Shown one piece after another: positions 42,236-50,882 of a stretch of 64,000 nucleotides of DNA (position 1 is its first letter; each line of letters opens with the position of its first letter). The notes below the pieces were generated by a model. It did not search any database. It was not told the DNA's origin and was given only the letters and a program-made list of their open reading frames with translations. Source of the DNA: Paracoccus saliphilus (lineage in GTDB: Bacteria; Pseudomonadota; Alphaproteobacteria; Rhodobacterales; Rhodobacteraceae); contig NZ_CP067140.1 in NCBI RefSeq assembly GCF_028553805.1, positions 558,001-622,000 of the forward strand. Reading direction: 5' to 3'. Made by a program: the position numbers and the translations under genes.

Positions 42236-43555
42236 TTACTGGCTCTGGGCTTCGAACTCTTCCAGAAGCGTGTTGCCGCGTTCGACCAGGCTGTCCAGCG
42301 CGCCTTGGGCGTCCTTGTCTCCGCCCAGCATCTGCTCGAATTCCTCGTCGATGATGCCGCGGATCTGGACGTAATTGCCGAAGCGCAGACCCTTGGAGTT
42401 CTCGGTCGGCTCGTTCAGCGTGATCTGCTGAAGCCCCACCTCGGAGCCCGGGTTCTCTTCGTAATAGCCCTGCTCCTTGCCCAAGTCATAGGCCGCCTGC
42501 GTGATCGGCAGGTAGCCCGAGAACTGGTGCCAGTCGGCCTGAACCTCGGGGCTGGAGAGATATTCGAAGAATTTTGCGGCCCCGGCATATTCCTCGTCCG
42601 GGCGGCCCGACAGCACCCAGAGCGTGGCCCCGCCGATGATCGAGTTCTGCGGTGCGCCCTCGACATCGTCGTAATAGGGCAGCATGCCGTAACCCAGTTC
42701 GAAATCCGTGGCATTCGCGATCACGCCCGCCCGGCTGGCCGAGCTGTTCATGATCATCGCGCATTCCTGAGAATAGAACTTGGGGGGAGCGTCGTCGCCG
42801 CCGACCGGCCCGCCATATTCGAAGATTCCTTCATCGGCCCATCTATTCAGGTTTTCCCAATGCTTCACCTGCGCCGGACCGTTCACGCTCAGCCGTGCCT
42901 GCGGGCCGCCGAAGCCATTCTGCTCGGTGCCGATGGGCTGGTTGTGCCAGGCGCTGAAATTCTCGACCTGAATCCAGCTGACCCAACCGGTCGTGAAACC
43001 ACAGGATGCTGCGCCGGATTCGATGATCTTGTTGGAAAATTCTTCCATCTCGCCCCAGGTCTTGGGCGGCGTTTCGGGATCAAGGCCGGCCTTCTCGAAC
43101 ACGTCCTTGTTGTAATACAGGATCGGGGTCGAGCTGTTGAACGGCATGGACAGCATGTTGTCGTCAGTGTCGGTGTAGTAACCCACGACGGCGGGCAGGA
43201 AGGCGGACGGGTCGAAATTCGCGCCCTGTTCTTCCATCAACTGGTGCACGGGAACGATGGCGCCTTCGGCTGCCATCATCGTGCCGGTGCCGACCTCGAA
43301 GACCTGCACGATGGCGGGCTGTTCCTCGGCCCGGAATGCCGCGATCGCCGCCGTCATGGTTTCGGGATAGGTGCCTTTGTAGGACGGGATGACATTGTAT
43401 TCGTCCTGGCTTTCATTGAAGCCCTGAACGATTTCTTCAAGCTTGGAGCCCAGCTCGCCGCCCATGGCGTGCCACCACTGGATATCGGTCTTGGCATGTG
43501 CGGCGGTCAGCGAAGCAGCCAACGCCACCGCAGATGCGGTGCAAAGTCGAAACAT
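42236..43555 (-). CDS. ugpB: sn-glycerol-3-phosphate ABC transporter periplasmic binding protein
   Basis: A 439-residue solute-binding protein of cluster B: signal peptide [21 protein letters not shown], then [20 protein letters not shown], a UgpB hallmark (WWHAM), [20 protein letters not shown], and [18 protein letters not shown] in the G3P pocket region. Captures glycerol-3-phosphate or glycerophosphodiesters in the periplasm as phosphorus or carbon source. First gene of the operon. Confidence 0.94.
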   Translation of the reverse strand: MFRLCTASAVALAASLTAAHAKTDIQWWHAMGGELGSKLEEIVQGFNESQDEYNVIPSYKGTYPETMTAAIAAFRAEEQPAIVQVFEVGTGTMMAAEGAIVPVHQLMEEQGANFDPSAFLPAVVGYYTDTDDNMLSMPFNSSTPILYYNKDVFEKAGLDPETPPKTWGEMEEFSNKIIESGAASCGFTTGWVSWIQVENFSAWHNQPIGTEQNGFGGPQARLSVNGPAQVKHWENLNRWADEGIFEYGGPVGGDDAPPKFYSQECAMIMNSSASRAGVIANATDFELGYGMLPYYDDVEGAPQNSIIGGATLWVLSGRPDEEYAGAAKFFEYLSSPEVQADWHQFSGYLPITQAAYDLGKEQGYYEENPGSEVGLQQITLNEPTENSKGLRFGNYVQIRGIIDEEFEQMLGGDKDAQGALDSLVERGNTLLEEFEAQSQ

Positions 43556-43692
43556 TTATTTTCCTCCCCATGGAGTTGCGGTTCGCAGCCGGACCTAACC
43601 GGCGGTTGTGACGAAGGCGCAACATTATTGTGAGTGAAATGTGACAGTCTTTGACCAGCCGGTCAACGGTTTCGAGCCGCCAGATGCGCGAA

Positions 43693-43722
43693 AATGCTCG
43701 GCAATGTTCCCCAATGTTCCAC
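43693..43722. promoter_or_regulatory. Three phased decamers AATG-N6 upstream of ugpB
   Basis: AATGCTCGGC, AATGTTCCCC and AATGTTCCAC follow each other without gap (43693, 43703, 43713), about 140-165 bp upstream of the ugpB ATG. Ten-bp phasing suggests an operator array; a DeoR/GlpR or PhoB type site are candidates, but neither consensus is matched convincingly. Confidence 0.4.
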
Positions 43723-43758
43723 GCAGGGAGGTGAAGAAAGCCGGACGAACACGCCGGT

Positions 43759-44763
43759 TCAGTTTTGCTCGGTCCCGCCGAACAATCGCTTCGCGGTCCC
43801 GATCAATGGTACGATCGTTACCGAAAGGATCGGATTGAGCACCTTTTCGACGATCGGGATCAGGATCAGGCCGAGGATCAGGCCAACCACGCCATCGAGG
43901 AAAGCCGTGGTGGTCCATTCGGCCAGCCCGGAAATCTGTGGCAGGGCATGGGCAGCGGCCTCGGCCATGTGATGCACCCAGTCATAGGGAGCGTGCCAGC
44001 CCATCTCGCCCAGCCCGTGCAGGATGATCTGCCCGCCGACCCAGATCATCGCGGCGGTACCGACGATGGTCAGCGCTTTCATGAAACCCGGCATGAACTT
44101 GACGATTCCCCGCCCGAATGCGGCGATGGCCCCGCGACGCTCGGTCGCAAGGTGGACGCCGACATCGTCGGCCTTCACGATCAGCGCGACGAAACCGTAG
44201 ACAGCGACCGTGATGCCGACCGCGACCACGGCGAGGATCAGTGCCTTCGCAAGCAGCGAGTCCTCTGCCGGGATGGTCGAAAGCGCGATGGTCATGATCT
44301 CGGCCGAGAGGATGAAATCGGTCTTGATCGCACCTGCCACCCGCTGCTCTTCCAGTGCGGCGCCCTCGCTTTCGGGATGGGTATGCTGTTCGCTGTCATG
44401 CTCGTGCCCGTGGCCGAAGGCATGGGCTACCTTCTCGGCACCCTCGAAGCACAGATAGCTACCGCCAAGCATCAGCAGCGGCGCGATCAGCCATGGCGCG
44501 AAGGCCGAGAGGAGCAGCGCCACGGGCAGAAGGATCAGCAGCTTGTTGAGGATGGACCCGCGTGCGATTTTCCAGACGATGGGAAGCTCGCGGCTGGCAT
44601 CGAAACCATGCACATATTTCGGCGTCACAGCCGCGTCGTCGATGACCGCGCCAGCAGCCTTGGCCCCGGCCTTGGCAGCCTGGCCCGCGATGTCATCGAC
44701 CGATGCCGCCGCGACTTTCGAAATACTCGCGACATCGTCCAGAAGCGCAATCAGCCCGCTCAT
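43759..44763 (-). CDS. DUF808 family inner-membrane protein
   Basis: A 334-residue membrane protein of the DUF808/YedI family: MSGLIALLDDVASISKVAAA and VDDIAGQAAKAGAKAAGAVI form the soluble N-terminus, followed by SYLCFEGAEKVAHAF and roughly seven hydrophobic helices (LLILLPVALLLSAFAPWLIA, LTIVGTAAMIWVGGQIILHG). A His-rich loop HGHEHDSEQHTHPE may bind metal. Function unknown. Monocistronic. Confidence 0.93.
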   Translation of the reverse strand: MSGLIALLDDVASISKVAAASVDDIAGQAAKAGAKAAGAVIDDAAVTPKYVHGFDASRELPIVWKIARGSILNKLLILLPVALLLSAFAPWLIAPLLMLGGSYLCFEGAEKVAHAFGHGHEHDSEQHTHPESEGAALEEQRVAGAIKTDFILSAEIMTIALSTIPAEDSLLAKALILAVVAVGITVAVYGFVALIVKADDVGVHLATERRGAIAAFGRGIVKFMPGFMKALTIVGTAAMIWVGGQIILHGLGEMGWHAPYDWVHHMAEAAAHALPQISGLAEWTTTAFLDGVVGLILGLILIPIVEKVLNPILSVTIVPLIGTAKRLFGGTEQN

Positions 44764-44885
44764 GTGTTCCCTCGATCCGGTTTGTTGCCTTGGCCATATG
44801 TGAATGCCGAATGGGCCGGTTGTTCAAGGCCTGTTCCGTACCGGCTGCTCGTCCGAGTTGCAATTTTCAGCAATCATACCGCCAG

Positions 44886-44917
44886 AAAAGGCCCGCTCGT
44901 TTGTATTCGCGCGGGCC
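44886..44917 (-). terminator. Intrinsic terminator of fasciclin gene
   Basis: On the minus strand GGCCCGC-N14-GCGGGCC followed by TTTTCTGG; 42 bp after the fasciclin stop. Confidence 0.75.
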
Positions 44918-44958
44918 TATAGGCAAGTGATAGATATGATGAGGGAAAGGTCGTCCGA

Positions 44959-45513
44959 TCACATCTTGGGCAGCATCACCGTGTCGATGACATGGATCAC
45001 GCCGTTCGACTGATCGACATCGGGAATGGTGACGGTTGCAACCGTGCCGTTCTCGTCGGTTAGCAGCAATTCGTTATTCGTGCCGATGGAGGCTGTCAGT
45101 TCGCAACCACCAAGGGTTTTCACCGGATGTGCGCCACCATCGTCCTTTATCATCTGTCCGATGGCCGGGGACATCGCATCGGCCGCGATGACATGACAGG
45201 AAAGAACCGTGGCCAGTTGCTCCTTGTTTTCCGGTTTGAGCAGGTCGGCCACGGCCTCTTTGGGCAGTTTTTCAAAAGCGGCGTTGGTTGGCGCGAACAC
45301 GGTGAACGGACCTTCTCCCATCAGGGTCTCGGCGAGACCGGCGGCTTTCACTGCCTCGACCAGGGTGGTGTGATCGGCGGAGTTCACGGCGTTCTCGACA
45401 ATGTTGCGATCCGGGAACATCTCGGCTCCGCCAACCATGGTATTGGCGGCCATTGCCGTTCCTCCGATCGCAAGAGCAAGCGCGGTTGCGCCGAGGGTAT
45501 TTACGAGTTTCAT
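44959..45513 (-). CDS. Fasciclin (FAS1) domain secreted protein
   Basis: A 184-residue protein with a signal peptide (MKLVNTLGATALALAIGGTAMAA) and one FAS1 domain: NSADHTTLVEAVKAAGLAET, GPFTVFAPTNAAFEKLPKEA (H1 box), LATVLSCHVIAADAMSPA and SNGVIHVIDTVMLPKM (H2 box). Bacterial fasciclins act in surface adhesion or stress. It is downstream of an ECF sigma/anti-sigma pair and probably part of their regulon. Confidence 0.93.
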   Translation of the reverse strand: MKLVNTLGATALALAIGGTAMAANTMVGGAEMFPDRNIVENAVNSADHTTLVEAVKAAGLAETLMGEGPFTVFAPTNAAFEKLPKEAVADLLKPENKEQLATVLSCHVIAADAMSPAIGQMIKDDGGAHPVKTLGGCELTASIGTNNELLLTDENGTVATVTIPDVDQSNGVIHVIDTVMLPKM

Positions 45514-45564
45514 AGGTTCATTCTCCGTTACGAGAAGGCGCGCCCATCGCGCCCTGTGCCTCTA

Positions 45565-45590
45565 GACACGGAGGGTGAGGGGAAAAGTTG
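45565..45590 (-). promoter_or_regulatory. Candidate ECF promoter of fasciclin gene
   Basis: On the minus strand CAAC (45590-45587), 16-bp spacer, CGTGTC (45570-45565). AAC-N16-CGT is a common ECF promoter skeleton, and the site is 52 bp before the fasciclin ATG. Single-site evidence only. Confidence 0.3.
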
Positions 45591-45613
45591 CGCTCTTCCC
45601 GACATGACGATGT

Positions 45614-46321
45614 TCACAAACGTGTGAGGCTCGCGATTGCCAGAATCGGTCCGGTTGCCTCGCCTGAGGGTGATCCGCCTTTCGGTTCATCCGAGATCGC
45701 AATTTGCACGTTTTCGCCGGGCGTTGCGTCTTCGGGCAACCCTACGCGGGTACTGCCAGAGGGGGGGATCAGCCCAAGAGAGACGGGGGCGGAGCCATCG
45801 GACTCTATCCACCAGATTTCGAAATCGCGATCATCCGCCGCGGCTCCCTGTTCCAGCGTGATCTCGATTTCGCGGTTTTCGAGGAGGGCGGCGATGCGAA
45901 GCGCCTCGTCTTCCGAGACGAGTTCGGCCCGATAGCCGGGACCGGCTGTGTCCTGCATCGATCCGGGGAGCCACAGGAACACGGCGATGGCGGCAACAGC
46001 AACCAAACCCGCCAATACACCCAAAGGCCCGCGCCACCATGGAAGCGCCTTGGTCGGATCCTCGGTCAGCGGCGCGGCGATATGCCCCAGCCTTTCGCGG
46101 ATTCCCTGCCATGCACGGGCGGGCGCCATCACCGGGGTCATTCCCTCGGCCATGCCGGCGAGGTGTTCCTGCCAGTCGCGGACATTCTGTGCGAAGGCCG
46201 GATCCTCGGACAGACGCGCCACGGCAGCCTGCGCCTCCTCGCCTTCCAACAGGCCGAGCGCCAGCTCTGCCGCCAAAGCGTCGTCTTCTTGTTCCGGGGT
46301 GAGCGGGGTCTCTTCTGTCAT
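45614..46321 (-). CDS. RskA-family membrane anti-sigma factor
   Basis: A 235-residue single-pass protein: cytosolic helical anti-sigma domain (EDDALAAELALGLLEGEEAQ, DPAFAQNVRDWQEHLAGMAE), transmembrane helix PLGVLAGLVAVAAIAVFLWL near residues 98-117, and a periplasmic RskA C-domain (FEIWWIESDGSAPVSLGLIP, GENVQIAISDEPKGGSPSGE). Start at 46321 overlaps the sigma-factor stop by four bases (ATGA), the standard sigma/anti-sigma coupling. Confidence 0.92.
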   Translation of the reverse strand: MTEETPLTPEQEDDALAAELALGLLEGEEAQAAVARLSEDPAFAQNVRDWQEHLAGMAEGMTPVMAPARAWQGIRERLGHIAAPLTEDPTKALPWWRGPLGVLAGLVAVAAIAVFLWLPGSMQDTAGPGYRAELVSEDEALRIAALLENREIEITLEQGAAADDRDFEIWWIESDGSAPVSLGLIPPSGSTRVGLPEDATPGENVQIAISDEPKGGSPSGEATGPILAIASLTRL

Positions 46322-46872
46322 TGGCTGACACAGTCCTTGAGGCGCATCAGGCTGCGGCGCAGCCAACTGCGGACGGTGTTGATCGGCTTGTCCAGGCGGG
46401 CGGCAAGATCGGCGTAAGTCTGGCCTTCCAGGTAGATGGCACGAACTGCCTCTGCCTGATCTTTGCCAAGTTCTGCTAGGCAATTATCCAACAGCTTGCG
46501 TTCTTGCGTGCGGATCGTGGCGGCTTCGGGACCCGGTTCGCTCGAAGGAAGTGTTTCCGCCTCATCGGAGGGAAAGGTCACGGGGCGCGATGTGCGGGCA
46601 CGCAGGCGGTCGATGGCGCGATTGCGGGCGATGGTGATCAGCCATGTCATCGGGGACAGGCCGTTCGACGCATAGCGGCCCGCCCCTTGCCAGATCTTGA
46701 TATAGACCTCTTGCAGCGTCTCTTCCGCTTCGGGACGATCCTTCAGCACCGAGACGCAGATGGCATGCAATTTGGATGAGGTCGCTTCGTAAAGCATCGC
46801 GAAAGCGTCACGATCCCCAAGGGCCGTGCGTGCGATCATCTCTTCCAATTGATTTTTGGTGGAGTCCTTCAC
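46318..46872 (-). CDS. ECF RNA polymerase sigma factor (SigK-like)
   Basis: A 184-residue ECF sigma factor: region 2 (DAFAMLYEATSSKLHAICVS, EETLQEVYIKIWQGAGRY, SPMTWLITIARNRAIDRLRA) and region 4 (AEVRAIYLEG-like EAVRAIYLEGQTYADLAARL, TVRSWLRRSLMRLKDCV). GTG start at 46872 with GAGG six bases upstream. Co-encoded with an RskA anti-sigma and followed by a fasciclin gene, the arrangement of the SigK-RskA group. Divergent from cobS. Confidence 0.92.
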   Translation of the reverse strand: MKDSTKNQLEEMIARTALGDRDAFAMLYEATSSKLHAICVSVLKDRPEAEETLQEVYIKIWQGAGRYASNGLSPMTWLITIARNRAIDRLRARTSRPVTFPSDEAETLPSSEPGPEAATIRTQERKLLDNCLAELGKDQAEAVRAIYLEGQTYADLAARLDKPINTVRSWLRRSLMRLKDCVSQ

Positions 46873-47114
46873 GCGTGGCCTCGGTTTGGGATGCGGTTGG
46901 CGCCGACCTTATTGAGAGCTGAATGCAGCGTCAACGCGACAACGGCCAAGACGAGGCATGCGATTATCCTCTGATCCCCTTCCGAAAGAGATCACGGGGC
47001 CGGTGGTAAATCCTTGCTGGAATCCATGGCTTCGGGTGATATGCCCTCTCCTCGTGCTTGCACCCGGCGAATGAATGCGCAATCAAGGCGCGGATGCGAG
47101 GAAAGGGGCAAATG

Positions 47115-48086
47115 ATGTTGGATGTGAACGCCAAACCCACCGAAGAGATCGACCTGCGCGAGGTGTTCGGTCTGGACAGCGACATGAAGGTAAAGGGTTT
47201 TGCGGAGGGTAGCGATCGTGTGCCCGATATCGACAGCACCTATAAATTCGACCCGGACACGACCTTGGCGATTCTGGCGGGCTTTGCCTATAACCGTCGG
47301 GTGATGATCCAAGGCTATCACGGCACCGGTAAATCCACCCATATCGAGCAAATCGCGGCGCGCCTGAACTGGCCCTGCGTGCGGGTGAACCTCGACAGCC
47401 ACGTGTCGCGGATCGATCTGATCGGCAAGGATGCGATCAAGCTGGTCGATGGCAAGCAGGTGACGGTGTTCCACGAGGGCATCCTGCCTTGGGCGCTGCG
47501 CAACCCGACCGCCATCGTCTTCGACGAATATGACGCGGGCCGCGCCGATGTGATGTTCGTGATCCAGCGTGTGCTAGAGGCCGATGGCAAGCTGACCCTT
47601 CTGGACCAGAACGAGGTCATCACGCCGAACCCCTCTTTCCGGCTGTTCGCGACATCGAACACGGTGGGGCTGGGCGATACGACCGGGCTGTATCATGGCA
47701 CGCAACAGATCAACCAGGGTCAGATGGACCGCTGGTCGCTGGTCTCGACGCTGAACTACCTGTCACATGACGCCGAAGCCGCCATCGTGCTGGCCAAGAA
47801 TCCGAACTACAATAACGAAAAGGGCCGCAAGGTGATCAGCCAGATGGTCACGCTGGCCGACCTGACCCGGACCGCCTTCATGCAGGGGGACCTGTCGACG
47901 GTGATGTCGCCGCGCACGGTGATCACATGGGCGCAGAACGCCCGGATCTTCGACAATGTTGGCTATGCCTTCCGCCTGACCTTCCTGAACAAATGCGACG
48001 AACTGGAGCGCCAGACCGTGGCCGAGTTCTATCAGCGCCTGTTCGACGAGGAACTGCCGGAAAGCGCGGCGGCAATGGCGGGGTGA
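47115..48086 (+). CDS. cobS: Cobaltochelatase subunit CobS
   Basis: A 323-residue AAA+ ATPase of the aerobic cobalt chelatase CobNST, inserting Co2+ into hydrogenobyrinic acid a,c-diamide. Walker [19 protein letters not shown], Walker [18 protein letters not shown], and sensor region [19 protein letters not shown]. An ATG pair (47112 and 47115) is present; AAGGGG six bases before favours 47115. Divergent from the ECF sigma factor; no cobalamin riboswitch seen in the 240 bp upstream. CobN is not in this window. Confidence 0.95.
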   Translation: MLDVNAKPTEEIDLREVFGLDSDMKVKGFAEGSDRVPDIDSTYKFDPDTTLAILAGFAYNRRVMIQGYHGTGKSTHIEQIAARLNWPCVRVNLDSHVSRIDLIGKDAIKLVDGKQVTVFHEGILPWALRNPTAIVFDEYDAGRADVMFVIQRVLEADGKLTLLDQNEVITPNPSFRLFATSNTVGLGDTTGLYHGTQQINQGQMDRWSLVSTLNYLSHDAEAAIVLAKNPNYNNEKGRKVISQMVTLADLTRTAFMQGDLSTVMSPRTVITWAQNARIFDNVGYAFRLTFLNKCDELERQTVAEFYQRLFDEELPESAAAMAG

Positions 48087-48186
48087 CATGGTTTGCCCAC
48101 CGATTCAGGCGGGCAGGCAGGACTAACGGGTCACCGCGCCACGGCGTGGGTTCGACTCGATTGACCGGGAGGAGTATGGATAGAAG

Positions 48187-50055
48187 ATGAAGAACTCCGA
48201 CAACCCCGCGGATCCGTTCAAGAAGGCCCTGACCGAGGCCACCCGGACGCTGTCCGATCAGCACGAGTTGAACGTCACTTTCAGCGCCGACCCCGCCGGG
48301 GTTTCGGGCGATACGATGCGGTTGCCCCAGATCAGCCGCCGGATGGCACGGGACGAGGTGCTTCTGGCGCGGGGCACCGCCGATGCGCTCGCGATGCGGA
48401 TGCGGCACCACGATGCCGGAACCCATGCCAAATTTGCCCCTGCAGGGCCGATGGCGCGCGAGCTTTACGAGGCGATGGAGACCGCCCGCTGCGAGGCTCT
48501 GGGCGCGCGCGACATGCCCGGCGCGCTGTCGAATATCGACGCCAAGATCGGTGCGGATGCCGAGAAGAAAGGCTATTCGCAGATCAAGGCTGCTTCTGAT
48601 GCGCCGTTATCGGTGGCGGCGGGTTATATCCTGCGGCAGGCGGCGACCGGGCGGCCCTTGCCCGGGGGCGCGCAACATGTCGCGGATCTCTGGCGGCCCT
48701 TTGTCGAGCAGCAGGCCGGGGATACGCTTGATGATGTGAACGAGGTTCTGGCAGATCAGGCCGCCTTCGCGCGGCTGGCGCGCCGGGTCATCAGTGATCT
48801 GGGCTATGGTGACCAGCTGGGCGAGGATCCGGACGAGCCCGAAGAGGACGATGCCGAAGAAAACGCCGAGCAGGACGAAGAGGCCGGCGACAACCAGTCC
48901 CGCGACCAGGATGACAGCGAGGATGCCGAGGCTTCTCCCGAAAACAGCCAGGAGCAGCAGCAGGACGAGCGGCAGGCGCAGGTCAGCATGGACGATCAGT
49001 CCGATGAGCAGATGACCGAAGAGGCCGAGATGCCCGAGGCCGAGTCGCCTCCTGACATCCCGCCACCGGTCAGTGAGGCATCGCCTGAATACAAGGTATT
49101 CAGCCAGCAATGGGACGAGGAAATTCGTGCTGATGACCTAGCTGACCCGGCGGAACTGGAACGGTTGCGGGCCTATCTGGATAAGCAGCTTGAACCCCTG
49201 CGCGGCGCGGTCAGCCGATTGGCGAACAAGCTGCAGCGGCGCTTGCAGGCACAGCAGAACCGGTCATGGGAATTCGACAAGGAAGAGGGAGTTCTGGATG
49301 CCGGGCGCTTGGCTCGGGTGGTTGCGAATCCGACCACGCCTCTGAGCTTCAAGGTCGAGAAGGACATGGAGTTCCGCGACACGGTGGTGACCCTGCTTCT
49401 GGATAATTCCGGCTCGATGCGGGGGCGTCCGATCTCGATCGCGGCGATCTGCGCCGATGTGCTGGCGCGCACACTCGAACGTTGCAGCGTCAAGGTCGAG
49501 ATCCTCGGCTTTACCACGCGGGCATGGAAGGGCGGACAGGCGCGCGAGGCGTGGTTGCAGGCCGGACGGCCTTCGGCGCCGGGGCGGTTGAACGATCTGC
49601 GCCACATCATCTACAAGCCCGCCGATGCGCCATGGCGGCGGGTGCGGCCCAATCTGGGGCTGATGATGAAAGAGGGCTTGCTGAAGGAAAACATCGATGG
49701 CGAAGCGTTGGAATGGGCGCATAAGCGGCTGGTCAAACGCCCCGAGGCGCGCAAGATCCTGATGGTGATCTCGGACGGGGCGCCGGTCGATGATTCGACG
49801 CTGTCGGTGAACCCGGCGAATTACCTGGAAAAACATTTGCGCGACGTGATCGCCATGGTCGAGCGCAAGAAGGCAGTCGAGCTTCTGGCCATCGGGATAG
49901 GCCATGATGTGACCCGCTATTACGAGCGCGCGGTGACGATCACCGATGCCGAGCAACTGGCGGGCGCGATCACCGAGCAACTGGCGGCACTGTTCGACAG
50001 CGATCCGCGCAAGCGCGCCCGGGTGATGGGAATGTCGTCGCTGCGCCGGGCGTGA
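48187..50055 (+). CDS. cobT: Cobaltochelatase subunit CobT
   Basis: A 622-residue subunit forming a chaperone-like ring with CobS. The N-terminal half has [20 protein letters not shown] and [20 protein letters not shown]; residues about 215-300 are a very acidic low-complexity segment ([19 protein letters not shown]); the C-terminal 220 residues are a von Willebrand A domain with intact MIDAS motif [19 protein letters not shown]. Located 100 bp after cobS, one operon. Confidence 0.95.
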   Translation: MKNSDNPADPFKKALTEATRTLSDQHELNVTFSADPAGVSGDTMRLPQISRRMARDEVLLARGTADALAMRMRHHDAGTHAKFAPAGPMARELYEAMETARCEALGARDMPGALSNIDAKIGADAEKKGYSQIKAASDAPLSVAAGYILRQAATGRPLPGGAQHVADLWRPFVEQQAGDTLDDVNEVLADQAAFARLARRVISDLGYGDQLGEDPDEPEEDDAEENAEQDEEAGDNQSRDQDDSEDAEASPENSQEQQQDERQAQVSMDDQSDEQMTEEAEMPEAESPPDIPPPVSEASPEYKVFSQQWDEEIRADDLADPAELERLRAYLDKQLEPLRGAVSRLANKLQRRLQAQQNRSWEFDKEEGVLDAGRLARVVANPTTPLSFKVEKDMEFRDTVVTLLLDNSGSMRGRPISIAAICADVLARTLERCSVKVEILGFTTRAWKGGQAREAWLQAGRPSAPGRLNDLRHIIYKPADAPWRRVRPNLGLMMKEGLLKENIDGEALEWAHKRLVKRPEARKILMVISDGAPVDDSTLSVNPANYLEKHLRDVIAMVERKKAVELLAIGIGHDVTRYYERAVTITDAEQLAGAITEQLAALFDSDPRKRARVMGMSSLRRA

Positions 50056-50097
50056 TCTGCCTCCCTGGTGCGGCGGGGCCTCGGTGAGTTTTCGGGA

Positions 50098-50763
50098 TCA
50101 GCTTGCGCCAGCGGCCAGCAGCAATGCCTCGATTTGGTCGTAACCGCGATTGCGGGCATGTTGCAGCGGTGAGACGCCATCGCCGTCGGGAAGGTTCACA
50201 TTCGCACCGGCCCGGATGAGAAGATCGACGATCTGCTGGTGACGTGTACCGCCATCCGACAGGATGATCGCTTCCAGAAGCGCGGTCCAGCCAAGCTTGT
50301 TGACATGGTCGATATCCACCCCGGCCTCGATCAGCCGGGCAACGGTTTCGACATGACCGCGCTCTGCCGCCGGGATCAGTGCCGTGCCGTCAAAGCGGTT
50401 GGTGCTGGCCAGGTCGGCACCATGCGCCAGTGTCATTTCCAGGATCTCAAGATAGCCGCTCGCCCCGGCATAGAGATAGGCGCTGTCGAGTATATCGTCC
50501 TGGGCATTCACATCCGCCCCGGCCTCGATCAGCAACCTTACCGCCTCGACTCGGTTGTGGCGTGTCGCTACCAGTAGCGCGGTCTCGCCCTTGGTGTTGC
50601 GCAGATCGATATCGGTTCCTTGCGTCAATTCGGCCTGAATGGCCGCGATATCGCCGGATGCCGCGGCCTTGAACCAATCACCCATATCCTGACCCCTTGC
50701 TGCGAATGGCAAGACGGCCAGCATCAGCGTGAGGAGAGTGATGATACCCCAAAGCCGTTGCAT
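50098..50763 (-). CDS. Ankyrin-repeat secreted protein
   Basis: A 221-residue protein: signal peptide MQRLWGIITLLTLMLAVLPF (cleavage near ARGQ), then about five ankyrin repeats (DWFKAAASGDIAAIQAELTQ, GETALLVATRHNRVEAVRLL, SAYLYAGASGYLEILEMTLA, TALIPAAERGHVETVARLIE, SPLQHARNRGYDQIEALLLA). Periplasmic protein-protein adaptor; partner unknown. Convergent with cobT. ATG 50763 preferred for the signal peptide. Confidence 0.9.
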   Translation of the reverse strand: MQRLWGIITLLTLMLAVLPFAARGQDMGDWFKAAASGDIAAIQAELTQGTDIDLRNTKGETALLVATRHNRVEAVRLLIEAGADVNAQDDILDSAYLYAGASGYLEILEMTLAHGADLASTNRFDGTALIPAAERGHVETVARLIEAGVDIDHVNKLGWTALLEAIILSDGGTRHQQIVDLLIRAGANVNLPDGDGVSPLQHARNRGYDQIEALLLAAGAS

Positions 50764-50882
50764 GACCGTCTCGCCTGTTGCTCTGCCTCGACAGTGCAAC
50801 AGGGGGCAGGTTCTGGCAACCGGGACCAGCGCGCCCGGTGTAGGTTGAAAGCGGGCGGTCCGCATTTTCTGCAGCGTGCTAT

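Noticed and set aside
43706..43719. GTTC-N6-GTTC as alphaproteobacterial LexA box
   Set aside because: The SOS box of this group is GTTC-N7-GTTC; spacing is one base short and the gene downstream is a transporter.
46873..47114. Cobalamin riboswitch upstream of cobS
   Set aside because: No B12-box-like or GCCACTG element was found in the interval.
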